Of a stretch of DNA of 64,000 nt, positions 52,112-62,214 are shown one piece after another. Location: positions 663,906 through 727,905 of the forward strand of contig NZ_CP115149.1 of assembly GCF_027594505.1 (NCBI RefSeq). The letters are read 5' to 3'. Under the pieces are notes generated by a model. That model made no database searches. It worked only from the letters and a program-made list of their open reading frames with translations, and had not been told where the DNA came from. The stretch comes from Tepidiforma flava. GTDB lineage: Bacteria; Chloroflexota; Dehalococcoidia; Tepidiformales; Tepidiformaceae. A program made the translations under genes and the position numbers. Each line of letters starts with the position of its first letter. Position 1 is the stretch's first letter.

Positions 52112-53302
52112 ATGGATTTTCGCGACTCCCCGGAGGAGGCGGCCTTCCGCGCCGAGGTGCGCGCCTGGATTGCGGCGAACCTGCCGGATGCGCTGAAAGG
52201 CGACGCGGGCGAAGGTGAATGGGGCCAGCTTTCGAGCGGCCACGAGCGGGACAAGGAGGCGCTGGCGGAGTGGCGGCGCCGGCTGCAGTCGCGCGGCTGG
52301 GTCGCCCCGGCCTGGCCGAAGAAGTACGGCGGCGCCGAGCTGCCGGTGATGCAGCAGTTCATCCTGAAGGAGGAGATGGCCCGCGCCCGGGCGCCGCGCT
52401 TCGGCGGCGTGGGCATCGGCTGGGTGGCGCCGACCCTGATGCAGTACGGCGAGGAGTGGATGAAGGAGCGGTTCATCGAGCCGATCCTCTCGGGGAAGGA
52501 GCGGTGGTGCCAGGGCTTCAGCGAGCCGGGCGCGGGCTCCGACCTCGCCAGCGTGCAAACCCGGGCGGTCCGGGACGGTGACGATTATGTCGTGAATGGC
52601 CAGAAGATCTGGACGAGCGGGGCGCACATCGCCGACTGGATGATCCTGCTGGCGCGGACGGACCCTGCGGCCCCGAAGCACAAGGGGCTCTCGTACTTCC
52701 TGGTCGACATGAAGAGCCCGGGGATTTCGCTCTCGCCAATCATCAACATGGTGGGGAACAGCGGCTTCAACCAGGTGTTCTTCGAAAACGTGCGGGTACC
52801 GGCGCGGAACATGGTGGGGGAGGAGAACCGGGGCTGGTACGTGGCGGCGACGACGCTGGACTTCGAGCGGAGCCTGGTGGACCTGTGCGTGGAGTACCGG
52901 GCAATCCTGGAGGAGGCGATCGCCTGTGCGAAGGCGGAAGGGCTGGCGAACCTGCCGTGGGCGCGGCACCGGCTGGCAGACCTGGCCATCGAAATCGAAG
53001 TGGCGCGGAACCTGAGCCTGCGGGTCGTTTCGATGCAGGCGCGCGGCGTGCAGCCGAACTATGAGGCGAGCATCGTGAAGCTGTACGCGAGCGAGGTGGA
53101 GCAGCGGATGGCGGCAGCCCTGTACCGGATGGCGGGGCTGCGGGCCCAGGTGACGTCGCGCGGGGCGTCGCGGTGGGAGCTGCTGATGGGCCGTATCGGG
53201 CGGTTTCAGCTGCACTCCGTGGCGGCGACCATCGGCGGCGGCACGAGCGAAGTGCAGCGGAACATCATCGCCACGCGCGGGCTGGGCCTGCCGCGGGCCT
53301 AG
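52112..53302 (+). CDS. Acyl-CoA dehydrogenase
   Basis: A 396-residue acyl-CoA dehydrogenase starting MDFRDSPEEAAFRAEVRAW. It has RWCQGFSEPGAGSDLASVQTRAVRDG, YVVNGQKIWTSGAHIADWMILLARTD, FNQVFFENVRVPARNMVGEENRGWYVAATTLD, QPNYEASIVKLYASE and GGTSEVQRNIIATRGLGLPRA. It is a paralogue of the frameshifted enzyme at 44292 and is intact. It oxidises an acyl-CoA to an enoyl-CoA using FAD. The chain length is not known. DUF2277 and TesB genes follow. Confidence 0.92.
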   Translation: MDFRDSPEEAAFRAEVRAWIAANLPDALKGDAGEGEWGQLSSGHERDKEALAEWRRRLQSRGWVAPAWPKKYGGAELPVMQQFILKEEMARARAPRFGGVGIGWVAPTLMQYGEEWMKERFIEPILSGKERWCQGFSEPGAGSDLASVQTRAVRDGDDYVVNGQKIWTSGAHIADWMILLARTDPAAPKHKGLSYFLVDMKSPGISLSPIINMVGNSGFNQVFFENVRVPARNMVGEENRGWYVAATTLDFERSLVDLCVEYRAILEEAIACAKAEGLANLPWARHRLADLAIEIEVARNLSLRVVSMQARGVQPNYEASIVKLYASEVEQRMAAALYRMAGLRAQVTSRGASRWELLMGRIGRFQLHSVAATIGGGTSEVQRNIIATRGLGLPRA

Positions 53303-53331
53303 GGCCGGGCGGCGCGGAAGGGGGTGGGCGC

Positions 53332-53556
53332 ATGTGCCGGAGCATCAAGACGCTGCGCGGGCAGGTGCCGCCGGCGACGGCGGAGGAGGTGCGGGCGGCC
53401 GCGCTGCAGTACGTGCGGAAGGTGAGCGGCTACCGCCAGCCGTCACGGCGGAATGCGGCGGCGTTCGAGCGGGCGGTCGCGGAGGTGGCGGCGGCGACGG
53501 AGCGGCTCCTCGCGGCGGTCGCAGACCGGGCAGACGGGGAGCCGCAGCCGGGGTAG
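53332..53556 (+). CDS. DUF2277 family protein
   Basis: A 74-residue protein starting MCRSIKTLRGQVPPATAEEVRAAALQYVRKVSG, the conserved N-terminus of DUF2277, followed by SGYRQPSRRNAAAFERAVAEVAAATERLL. Relatives are small helical proteins of unknown function found across Actinobacteria and Chloroflexota. It lies 29 bases after the acyl-CoA dehydrogenase on the same strand and before TesB, but no link to lipid metabolism is established. Confidence 0.88.
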   Translation: MCRSIKTLRGQVPPATAEEVRAAALQYVRKVSGYRQPSRRNAAAFERAVAEVAAATERLLAAVADRADGEPQPG

Positions 53557-53625
53557 GCTTGGACGTACGAAGTTCAGCTGCGGGGCGGGCGCAGGGCGCG
53601 GCGCCCCGGCGAAGGGTGTGCAGAC

Positions 53626-54540
53626 ATGACCGAGGCGCAGGGCGAGCCCGGCGGCGGGCCGGGCATCCGGGAGTTTTTGCGGCAGGTGACGCTGGAGCCG
53701 GCGGACTACGACCGGTTCCGCGGCCAGCCGGGGCAGGAGGAGGGGCGGCTGTTCGGCGGGCTGGTGCTCGCGCAGGCGATCGTGGCGGCCGGGCGGACGG
53801 CGTCGTTCGGGGCCATCCATTCGCTCCACGCATATTTCCTGCGGGCCGGCAAGCCGCAGGACCCCATCGACTACACTGTGGAGCGCATCCGCGAGGGGCG
53901 AAACTTCCTCACGCGGCGGGTGACGGCGGTGCAGGCCGGGCACACGATTTTCGAGGCCTCGGTGAGCTTCGCCGCGCCGGAAGAGGGCATTTCGCACCAG
54001 GCGCCGATGCCGCCGGCGCCGGACCCCGAAAGCTGCCCGCCCTGGTGGACGACCATCGCGCTGCCGCGGATGGCGAACCTGCCGCCGGAAATGGCGGAGC
54101 GGATGCGGAGCCGGCTGGGCCGGCCGATCGACCTGCGCTCGGCGGCGGAGCCGACGCGGGCGGACGACGGGACAGGGCGGCTGCCGGCCCGCGCGGTGTG
54201 GGGGCGGATGGTCGAGCCGCTGCCGGAGGACCCGGTGCTGCATGCGGCGGCGCTGGCGTACTTCAGCGACAGCGGGCTGGTGGCGACGGTGGCGCACCAC
54301 TACGGGCTCTGGGCGCCGGGCGGCGGCTCGGCGAGCCTCGACCACGCGATGTGGTTCCACCGGCCGCCGCGGTTCGATGACTGGGTGCTGTACGTGAGCG
54401 AGAGCCCGGCGGCGCACGCGGCCCGCGCAATCATGCTCGCCGGCATGTACGACCGCTCGGGTACGCGCATCGCGACGGTGGCGCAGGAGGGGCTGTTCCG
54501 GGCGCCGCAGCCGCGCGGGGGCGCGGCGCCGGAGGGCTAA
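53626..54540 (+). CDS. tesB: Acyl-CoA thioesterase II (TesB-type)
   Basis: A 304-residue double hot-dog thioesterase with the N-terminal FRGQPGQEEGRLFGGLVLAQAIVAAGRT, HSLHAYFLRAGKPQDPIDYTVERIREGRNFLTRRVTAVQ and FEASVSFA, and the second repeat with LAYFSDSGLVATV, SLDHAMWFHRPPRFDDW and MYDRSGTRIATVAQEGLFR. It hydrolyses acyl-CoAs, releasing free acid and CoA. Length and motif order match TesB. Its stop overlaps the convergent DUF1003 gene by 4 bases. Confidence 0.92.
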   Translation: MTEAQGEPGGGPGIREFLRQVTLEPADYDRFRGQPGQEEGRLFGGLVLAQAIVAAGRTASFGAIHSLHAYFLRAGKPQDPIDYTVERIREGRNFLTRRVTAVQAGHTIFEASVSFAAPEEGISHQAPMPPAPDPESCPPWWTTIALPRMANLPPEMAERMRSRLGRPIDLRSAAEPTRADDGTGRLPARAVWGRMVEPLPEDPVLHAAALAYFSDSGLVATVAHHYGLWAPGGGSASLDHAMWFHRPPRFDDWVLYVSESPAAHAARAIMLAGMYDRSGTRIATVAQEGLFRAPQPRGGAAPEG

Positions 54541-55019
54541 TCGTTCTTGCGCTGTTCGAGCGCTTCGAGCCGCGCGGCCAGCGAGCGCAGGAGTTCGAGC
54601 TGGGCGTCGTTCACCTCGTAGAGGTGCGACCACGCGCGGTGGTCGGCTTCGTCTTTGATGCGGTCGCGCTCGGCGGCGCGGTTCGATGCGGTGAGCATGG
54701 TCGGCACGAAGAGGGACTGCATGATGCCGCCGAGGATGAAGAAGAGGAAGCTGTAGGGGTAGGGGTCGAAGCCGCGGTTGTGGAGGAAGCCGGTCTGCCA
54801 GAGGGCCCAGCCGGCGATCAGCAGCCAGAGGAAGTGGAAGAAGGCCATGGTGCCGGCGACGGCGACGACGTGGTCGGCGAGCCAGCCGTTGGCGCGGCGG
54901 GCGGCTGCCTCCTCGCGCCGGGCGGCGGCAAGGACCTGCTGGGGGTGGATGGGCAGCCCGGGCCGGGCGTGGCGCTCCACGAGGTTCGCGATGCGGTCGA
55001 CGCCGACCTTTTCGTACAT
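54537..55019 (-). CDS. DUF1003 membrane protein
   Basis: A 160-residue protein. A basic, helical start (MYEKVGVDRIANLVERHARP) leads to the DUF1003 core with NGWLADHVVAVAGTMAFFHFLWLLIAGWALW, FDPYPYSFLFFILGGIMQSLFVPTMLTASNR and a C-terminal coiled coil (DAQLELLRSLAARLEALEQ). Two membrane helices are expected. The role is unknown; the family is common in bacteria. It is convergent with tesB and diverges from the luciferase-like gene. Confidence 0.85.
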   Translation of the reverse strand: MYEKVGVDRIANLVERHARPGLPIHPQQVLAAARREEAAARRANGWLADHVVAVAGTMAFFHFLWLLIAGWALWQTGFLHNRGFDPYPYSFLFFILGGIMQSLFVPTMLTASNRAAERDRIKDEADHRAWSHLYEVNDAQLELLRSLAARLEALEQRKND

Positions 55020-55160
55020 GGCGGTTCTCCTCCGGGAGGGTGTGCGATGACGGTACGCCGGCGCGCGATTCGAGCAACGCGGCTTGACGCGGGTATTGCG
55101 CGGGCGTATGCAATGGACACGACGCGCTGGGGCGCGGGTGCGCCCCGGGGAGGGAGCAGC

Positions 55161-56405
55161 GTGAAGTTCCACTGGTTCCACCTGATGCCGTACCCGTACC
55201 TGCCGGACGACTTCAAGGAGCGCTACCGGAGCGTCTGGGTGGATGTGCCGTATTCGCTCTTCGACCCGGTGAAGGGGCACCGCGTGTACAACGAATACCT
55301 CGATGAGCTGGAGTACGCGGAGCGGTGCGGCTTCGACGGGATCTGCTGCAATGAGCACCATTCGAACGCCTACGGGCTGATGCCGAGCCCGAACCTCATC
55401 GCTGCGGCGCTGGCGCGGCGGACGTCGCGGGCGGGGCTCGTGGTGCTGGGGAATTCGATCGCGCTCTACAACCCGCCGCTGCGGGTGGCGGAAGAGTTCG
55501 CGATGCTCGACTGCATCTCGGGCGGCCGGCTGGTGGCGGGCTTCCCCGTGGGGACGAGCATGGATACGAACTTCGCCTACGGGATGACGCCGGCGACGCT
55601 GCGGGAGCGGTACTACGAGAACCACGACTTCATCCTCGAGGCGTGGACGAACAAGGAGACGTTCCACTTCAACGGGAAGTACAACCAGGTGCGGTACGTG
55701 AACCCGTGGCCGCGGCCGCTGCAGCAGCCGCACCCGCCGATCTGGATCCCGGGCGGCGGCTCGCTCGAGACGTGGGACTGGACGACCGAGAAGGATTACG
55801 TCTACTGCTACCTCTCCTACTTCGGCTACCTGCGCGGCAAAGGGGTGATGGACCAGTACTGGGCGCGGGTGGATGAGCTGGGGGCGGAGTTCAACCCCTA
55901 CCGGGCCGGGTTCCTGCAGCTCGTCTGCGTGGCGGAGAGCGACGCGGAAGCGGAGCGGCTGTACAGCGAGCACGTGGACTACTTCTACAACCGCTGCCTG
56001 CACGTCTACGGCGGCTTCGCCGATGCGCCGGGCTACCGCACGCTGCGGACCGTGAAGGCGGGCATCACGGCGCAGGTGGGCGCGCAGGCGAGCGCGCAGC
56101 GGTCGGGGCTCCGGTGGGCGGACTTCGTGAAGCAGGGCTACGTGGTGGCCGGGAGCCCGGAGAGCGTCGCGCAGCAGATGGAGGAGGTCATCAAGGGGCT
56201 GAGGGTGGGCCACCTGATGTGCCTGATGCAGATCGGGAACATGCCGCGGGAGAAGGTGATGTACAACACCAAGCTCTTCGCGGAGAAGGTGATGCCGAAG
56301 CTCCGGCATCTCTGGAGCGAGTACGAGGACCGCTGGTGGATCAAGCCGCTGCCGGAGGAGCAGCGGGCGAAGCCGGCGGAGTGGCCGGAGCCGGTGCGCG
56401 TGTAG
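55161..56405 (+). CDS. Luciferase-like (LLM class) flavin-dependent oxidoreductase
   Basis: A 414-residue bacterial luciferase-family TIM barrel with VKFHWFHLMPYPYLPDDF, EYAERCGFDGICCNEHHSNAYGLMPSPNLIAAALARRT, LGNSIALYNPPLRVAEEFAMLDCISGGRLVAGFPVGT, YENHDFILEAWT and PIWIPGGGS. Such enzymes use FMN or F420 with O2 or a substrate. A strong GGGGAGGGAG ribosome-binding site lies 4 bases before the GTG at 55161, which fixes the start. The substrate is not known; TesB and acyl-CoA genes lie nearby. Confidence 0.88.
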   Translation: MKFHWFHLMPYPYLPDDFKERYRSVWVDVPYSLFDPVKGHRVYNEYLDELEYAERCGFDGICCNEHHSNAYGLMPSPNLIAAALARRTSRAGLVVLGNSIALYNPPLRVAEEFAMLDCISGGRLVAGFPVGTSMDTNFAYGMTPATLRERYYENHDFILEAWTNKETFHFNGKYNQVRYVNPWPRPLQQPHPPIWIPGGGSLETWDWTTEKDYVYCYLSYFGYLRGKGVMDQYWARVDELGAEFNPYRAGFLQLVCVAESDAEAERLYSEHVDYFYNRCLHVYGGFADAPGYRTLRTVKAGITAQVGAQASAQRSGLRWADFVKQGYVVAGSPESVAQQMEEVIKGLRVGHLMCLMQIGNMPREKVMYNTKLFAEKVMPKLRHLWSEYEDRWWIKPLPEEQRAKPAEWPEPVRV

Positions 56406-56428
56406 CCGGCGGAACCGAACAGAACGAT

Positions 56429-56456
56429 GCAGGGCCGCCCGGGTGGGCGGCCCTGC
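56429..56456. terminator. Perfect 12-bp hairpin between convergent genes
   Basis: GCAGGGCCGCCC at 56429-56440 pairs with 56445-56456 across four bases. It lies between the luciferase-like gene and the pnp stop, and could end transcription from either side. No T-run is present. Confidence 0.65.
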
Positions 56457-56501
56457 CTGTCGTCGCTGGGCCGACGGCGCGGCTTCGGGCTGCGCTGCCG
56501 G

Positions 56502-58871
56502 CTAATCGTCGTCCATGCCGCCGCCGAAGTCGCGGCGCGGGGGCGGCGGGGCGCCTTCGGGGCCGGGGGAGCGGCGCACCCAGCCGCGGGTGGCGCCGCC
56601 GACGGGGCCGGGGCTGGCGGGCGCGGGCCGCGCGGGCTGGGGCTGGCTGGAGCGCTGGGGTCCGCCGGCGCCGGGCCGGCCGCCGCGGTCGCGGTCGCCG
56701 CGGTCGGAGGGGCGGCCGGGGCCGCCGCCGGAGCCGCCGCGGGGGCCGCGGTCGCGGGCGCCGTCGCGGGCCGCCGCGGCCGCCTGCTCGGGCGATTCGC
56801 CGAGGAGGACGGCGCGGCGGGAGAGGTTGATGCGGCCGAGGTTGTCGATCTCGGAGACCATGACGGTCACTTCGTCGCCGACTTTGACTTCGTCTTCGAC
56901 GTTGCGGACGTGGTCGGCGCCGAGCTGGGAGATGTGGACGAGGCCTTCCTTGCCGGGGAGGATTTCGACGAAGGCGCCGAAGTTGAGCAGGCGGGTGACT
57001 TTGCCGGTGTAGATTTCGCCGACCTGGACCTCTTTGGTGAGGCCTTCGATCATGCGGATGGCCTTGCGGGCGACCTCCTCGTTGGGAGAGCCGACGATGA
57101 CGGTGCCGTCTTCCTGGATGTCGATGGCGGCGCCGCCGGCTTCGTCCTGGATGCGGCGGACGGTCTTGCCGCCGGGGCCGATGAGCGTGCCGATCATGTC
57201 CTGTGGAATCTTGAGCTTGTACATCTTCGGCGCGTGCGGCGAGAGTTCGGGCCGCGGCTCGGGAATGACCTCGAGCATGCGCTGGAGGATGTACTCGCGG
57301 GCTTCGCGCGCCTGCTGGAGGGCGGTGGCGAGGAGTTCGCGGGAGACGCCGCCGATCTTGATGTCCATCTGGAGGGCGGTGATGCCCTTCGCCGTGCCGG
57401 CGACCTTGAAGTCCATGTCGCCCATGAAGTCTTCCTGGCCGGCGATGTCGGTGAGGACGCGGTAGTCGCCGTTGTCGCCCATGATGAGGCCCATGGCGAT
57501 GCCGGCGACGGGGGCGGAGATCGGCACGCCGGCATCCATGAGGGCGAGGGTGCTGCCGCAGACGGACGCCATGGAGGTGGAGCCGTTGGAGGACATCACC
57601 TCGCTGACGAGGCGGAGCGCGTAGGGGAACTCCTCCTCGGAGGGGATGACCGGTTCGAGCGCGCTCGGCGAGGGCGCCGTGGCCGATTTCGCGGCGGCCG
57701 GCCCCGCGCAGGGGCCGGACTTCGCCGACGGAGTACGGCGGGAAGTTGTAGTGGTGCATGTACCGCTTGTACTCGTCGGGCGAGAGGGTATCGAGCTTCT
57801 GCACCATGCTGAGGCCGCCGAGCGTGGCGATGGTGAGCACCTGCGTCTGGCCGCGCTGGAAGAGCCCGGAGCCGTGGGTGCGCGGGAGGACGCCGACGTG
57901 GATATCGAGGGGGCGGATGTCCTTGATGCCGCGGCCGTCGGCGCGGATGCCCTGCTCGAGGATCTGCTTCCGCATCGCCTTCTTGATGATGTTCCAGAGG
58001 GCATCAGCGATGTCGGCGGAGGAGAAGCGGTCGCCGAACTGCTCCTGCAGCTCCTGGCGGACGGCTTTGTTCGCGTCGGAGCGCTCGGAGGCGGCGGTGG
58101 CGACGAGTTCGGGGATGCGGTCCTTCAGGTACTCGCTGATGACGGCGATGGCGTCTTCGTTCTCTTTCGCCGGGGTGTAGGGCTTCTTGACGGGCGCGAC
58201 GTCCGCGGCGATCTGCTCCTGGAGGGCGATGATCTTCCGGTTCGCCTCCATGGCGACTTCGATGGCCTCGAGGACGACCTCTTCGGACACCTGCTTGGCG
58301 CCGGCTTCGACCATGACGACGGCGTCCTTCGTGCCGGCGACGACGATGTCGAGGTCGCCGCGCTCGGTCTCATCGAAGGTGGGGTTCACGATGTACTCGC
58401 CGTCGAGCCGGGTGACGCGGACGGAGGAGACGGGGCCGTTGAAGGGGATATCGCTGATGCCGAGGGCAGCGGAGGCGCCGATGGTGATGAGGGTATCGGG
58501 CTGGTGCTCGCGGTCGGCAGAGAGGGTGGTGGCGATGACCTGGACTTCGTTGCGGAAGCCCTTGGGGAAGAGCGGGCGGAGGGGACGGTCGGTGAGCCGC
58601 ATGGCGAGGATGGCCTCGGTGGAGGCGCGGCCTTCGCGGCGGGGGAAGCCGCCGGGGATCTTGCCGACGGCGTAGAGGCGCTCTTCGTAGTCGACCGTCA
58701 GGGGAAAAAGTCGACGCCTTCGCGGGCGTCGGCCATGCAGACGGTGACGAGGACGACGGTATCGCCGAGACGGACGGTGACGGCGCCGTTGGCCTGCTGG
58801 GCGAGGATGCCGTGCTGGATGGTGAGGGTTTTGCCGCCGATTTCGATTTCGTAGGTGCGCGGGTCGTTCAT
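56502..58871 (-). CDS. pnp: Polyribonucleotide nucleotidyltransferase (PNPase), copy 1, two frameshifts
   Basis: About 790 residues when repaired. It has [19 protein letters not shown], the first RNase PH domain ([16 protein letters not shown]), a linker helical domain, the second RNase PH domain ([21 protein letters not shown]), a KH domain ([17 protein letters not shown]), an S1 domain ([18 protein letters not shown]) and an RG-rich tail. Breaks lie at 58701-58704, where four Gs stand in place of five after FFP, and near 57660, where a GC pair is lost in [13 protein letters not shown]. The other copy has the correct bases at both sites, so copy 1 is probably intact in the cell. PNPase degrades RNA 3' to 5'. 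Confidence 0.9.
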
Positions 58872-59013
58872 GGTGGTCACGTCGTGTGCTTCATCTCAGC
58901 TGCTGGAGTGGCCGTGGGAGTGGGCCACGGTGCCCGTTGCGCGGCGGTGCCGCGATGGCGGGACGCAGGTGAGGAAGGCGGCAGCGGGGCGGTTGCGGAC
59001 CCCGCGGGAAGCG

Positions 59014-59038
59014 AAAAGCCTCCGCTATTTGCGGAGGC
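59014..59038 (-). terminator. Intrinsic terminator of rpsO
   Basis: On the minus strand GCCTCCGC (59038-59031) pairs with GCGGAGGC (59025-59018) across a five-base loop, followed by TTTT. It begins right at the rpsO stop and lies before pnp. This is the only hairpin in the window with a clear T-run, and it would leave pnp to read-through or its own promoter. Confidence 0.7.
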
Positions 59039-59291
59039 CGAGGCGGGCGATCAGTTCGCGGTAGCGGTTGACGTCGCGGCTGTTCAGGTAACGGAGCTGG
59101 CGGCGACGCTGCCCGACGAGCTTGAGGAGCCCGCGACGGGTGTGGTAGTCGTGCTTGTGGGCCTTGAGGTGCTCGGTCAGGTACTTGATCCGCTCGGTCA
59201 GGATGGCGACCTGCACTTCCGGGGACCCGGTATCGGACGGGTGGGTGCCGAACTCCTTGATGAGGTCGGTCTTGCGCTCTTTCGTCAGCAA
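59025..59291 (-). CDS. rpsO: 30S ribosomal protein S15
   Basis: An 88-residue S15 starting [34 protein letters not shown] and ending [44 protein letters not shown], matching bacterial S15 along its whole length. S15 binds 16S rRNA early in 30S assembly. Alignment with other S15 sequences and the absence of any in-frame ATG or GTG point to a TTG start at 59291. rpsO-pnp is a widespread bacterial gene order. Confidence 0.95.
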   Translation of the reverse strand: MLTKERKTDLIKEFGTHPSDTGSPEVQVAILTERIKYLTEHLKAHKHDYHTRRGLLKLVGQRRRQLRYLNSRDVNRYRELIARLGLRK

Positions 59292-59343
59292 CCTTGTTCT
59301 CTGTCTTCCTTTTCCTGTCGTCTCTACGCCTTCACGCTAGCAT

Positions 59344-59544
59344 ATGGGCATGGTTAGCGGCAATCCGGGGAACGGCGAAGGCGTGCTCGTGCTGCTCTCC
59401 GGCGTGCCGGGGAGCGGCAAGACGACGCTGGCGGGCCGGCTCTGCGAGCGCCTGGGCGCCGTCCACGTGGAGAGCGACGCCATCCGGCGGCAGCTCTTCC
59501 CGGAACCCTCCTACACCCCGGCGGAGCATGGCGCGGTCTTCGCG
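59344..59544 (+). pseudogene. P-loop kinase 5' fragment, cut at the repeat junction
   Basis: The first 67 codons of an AAA-type small-molecule kinase ([37 protein letters not shown]). At 59544 the sequence jumps into pnp 3' sequence, and the frame then runs on in unrelated RG-rich code to 59649. The full gene is seen, with errors, at 62215-62750. The fragment is most likely created by the assembly duplication. Confidence 0.8.
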
Positions 59545-61732
59545 CCGGAGCCGCCGCGGGCGGCCGCGGTCGCGGGCGCCGTCGCGGGCCGCCGCGGCCG
59601 CCTGCTCGGGCGATTCGCCGAGGAGGACGGCGCGGCGGGAGAGTGTTGATGCGGCCGAGGTTGTCGATCTCGGAGACCATGACGGTGCACTTCGTCGCCG
59701 ACTTTGACTTCGTCTTCGACGTTGCGGACGTGGTCGGCGCCGAGCTGGGAGATGTGGACGAGCGCCTTCCTTGCCGGGCCGAGGATTTCGACGAAGGCGC
59801 CGAAGTTGAGCAGGCGGGTGACTTTGCCGGTGTAGATTTCGCCGACCTGGACCTCTTTGGTGAGGCCTTCGATCATGCGGATGGCCTTGCGGGCGACCTC
59901 CTCGTTGGGAGAGCCGACGATGACGGTGCCGTCTTCCTGGATGTCGATGGTGGCGCCGCCGGCTTCGTCCTGGATGCGGCGGACGGTCTTGCCGCCGGGG
60001 CCGATGAGCGTGCCGATCATGTCCTGTGGAATCTTGAGCTTGTACATCTTCGGCCTGCGTGACGGCGAGACGGTTCGGGCCGCGGCTCGGGAATGACCTC
60101 GAGCATGCGCTCGGAGGATGTACTCGCGGGCTTCGCGCGCCTGCTGGAGGGCCTGGTGGCGAGGAGTTCGCGGGAGACGCCGCCGATCTTGATGTCCATC
60201 TGGAGGGCGGTGATGCCCTTCGCCGTGCCGGCGAACCCTTGAAGTCCATGTCGCCCATGAAGTCTTCCTGGCCGGCGATGTCGGTGAGGACGCGGTAGTC
60301 GCCGTTGTCGCCCATGATGAGGCCCATGGCGATGCCGGCGACGGGGGCGGAGATCGGCACGCCGGCATCCATGAGGGCGAGGGTGCTGCCGCAGACGGAC
60401 GCCATGGAGGTGGAGCCGTTGGAGGACATCACCTCGCTGACGAGGCGGAGCGCGTAGGGGAACTCCTCCTCGGAGGGGATGACCGGTGTCGAGCGCGCGC
60501 TCGGCGAGGGCGCACGTGGCCGATTTCGCGGTGCGGCCGGCCCCGCGCAGGGGCCGGACTTCGCCGACGGAGTGGACGGGCGGGAAGTTGTAGTGGTGCA
60601 TGTACCGCTTGTACTCGTCGGGCGAGAGGGTATCGAGCTTCTGCACCATGCTGAGGCCGTCCGAGCGTGGCGATGGTGAGCACCTGCGTCTGGCCGCGCT
60701 GGAAGAGCCCGGAGCCGTGGGTGCGCGGGAGGACGCCGACGTGGATATCGAGGGGGCGGATGTCCTTGATGCCGCGGCCGTCGGCGCGGATGCCCTGCTC
60801 GAGGATCTGCTTCCGCATCGCCTTCTTGATGATGTTCCAGAGGGCATCAGCGATGTCGGCGGATGGAGAAGCGGTCGCCGGAACTGCTCCTGCAGCTCCT
60901 GGCGGACGGCTTTGTTCGCGTCGGAGCGCTCGGAGGCGGCGGTGGCGACGAGTTCGGGGATGCGGTCCTTCAGGTACTCGCTGATGACGGCGATGGCGTC
61001 TTCGTTCTCTTTCGCCGGGGTGTAGGGCTTCTTGACGGGCGCGACGTCCGCTGGCGATCTGCTCCTGGAGGGCGATGATCTTCCGGTTCGCCTCCATGGC
61101 GACTTCGATGGCCTACGAGGACGACCTCTTCGGACACGCTGCTTACGGCGCCGGCTTCGACCATGACGACGGCGTCCTTCGTGCCGGCGACGACGATGAT
61201 CGAGGTCGCCGCGCTCGGTCTCATCGAAGGTGGGGTTCACGATGTACTCGCCGTCGAGCCGGGTGACGCGGACGGAGGAGACGGGGCCGTTGAAGGGGAT
61301 ATCGCTGATGCCGAGGGCAGCGGACGGCGCCGATGGTCTCGATGAGGGTATCGGGCTGGTGCTCGCGGATCGGCAGAGAGGGTGGTGGCGATGACCTGGA
61401 CTTCGTTGCGGAAGCCCTTGGGGAAGAGCGGGCGGAGGGGACGGTCGGTGAGCCGCATGGCGAGGATGGCCTCGGTGGAGGCGCGGCCTTCGCGGACGGG
61501 GCGAAGCCGCCGGGCCGATCTTGCCGACGGCGTAGAGGCGCTCTTCGTAGTCGACCGTCAGGGGGAAAAAGTCGACGCCTTCGCGGGCGTCGGCCATGCA
61601 GACGGTGACGAGGACGACGGTATCGCCGAGACGGACGGTGACGGCGCCGTTGGCCTGCTGGGCGAGGATGCCGTGCTGGATGGTGAGGGTTTTGCCGCCG
61701 ATTTCGATTTCGTAGGTGCGCGGGTCGTTCAT
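59545..61732 (-). pseudogene. PNPase copy 2, truncated and multiply frameshifted
   Basis: A near-copy of pnp starting [13 protein letters not shown] at 61732. It reads correctly through [22 protein letters not shown], where copy 1 is broken, and then shifts frame many times, so fragments of the protein occur in all three frames. The last 75 codons or so, beyond 59545, are missing at the junction. It cannot encode PNPase as written. An assembly artefact is the favoured explanation. Confidence 0.85.
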
Positions 61733-61886
61733 GGTGGTCACGTCGTGTGCTTCATCTCAGCTGCTGGAGTGGCCGTGGGAGTGGGCCACGGTGCCCGTTG
61801 CGCGGCGGTGCCGCGATGGCGGGACGCAGGTGAGGAAGGCGGCAGCGGGGCGGTTGCGGACCCCGCGGGAAGCGAAAAAGCCTCCG

Positions 61887-62162
61887 CTATTTGCGGCAGG
61901 CCGACGGCGGGCGATCAGTTCGCGGTAGCGGTTGACGTCGCGGCTGTTCAGGTAACGGAGCTGGCGGCGACGCTGCCCGACGAGCTTGAGGAGCCCGCGA
62001 CGGGTGTGGTAGTCGTGCTTGTGGGCCTTGAGGTGCTCGGTCAGGTACTTGATCCGCTCGGTCAGGATGGCGACCTGCACTTCCGGGGACCCGGTATCGG
62101 ACGGGTGGGTGCCGAACTCCTTGATGAGGAGGCCTATCGGTCTTGCGCTCTTTCGTCAGCAA
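61887..62162 (-). pseudogene. rpsO copy 2, frameshifted
   Basis: A copy of rpsO with the start LTKERKTD, a break near 62130 (gaggaggcctatcgg for gaggtcgg), intact [21 protein letters not shown] to ELIAR in another frame, and a second break near 61900 (gcaggccgacggc for gaggccgaggc) that removes the LGLRK end. Two genuine S15 genes would be very unusual, so this supports an assembly origin. Confidence 0.85.
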
Positions 62163-62214
62163 CCTTGTTCTCTGTCTTCCTTTTCCTGTCGTCTCTACGC
62201 CTTCACGCTAGCAT

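Larger units (their letters stand above)
56728..59544. repeat. Tandem repeat unit 1 (pnp, rpsO, kinase 5' end)
   Basis: This 2.8 kb block is repeated directly afterwards, starting at 59545. The unit runs from within the 3' end of pnp, through rpsO, to codon 67 of the P-loop kinase gene. It is the cleaner of the two copies. The junction at 59544/59545 joins kinase sequence abruptly to pnp 3' sequence. Confidence 0.9.
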
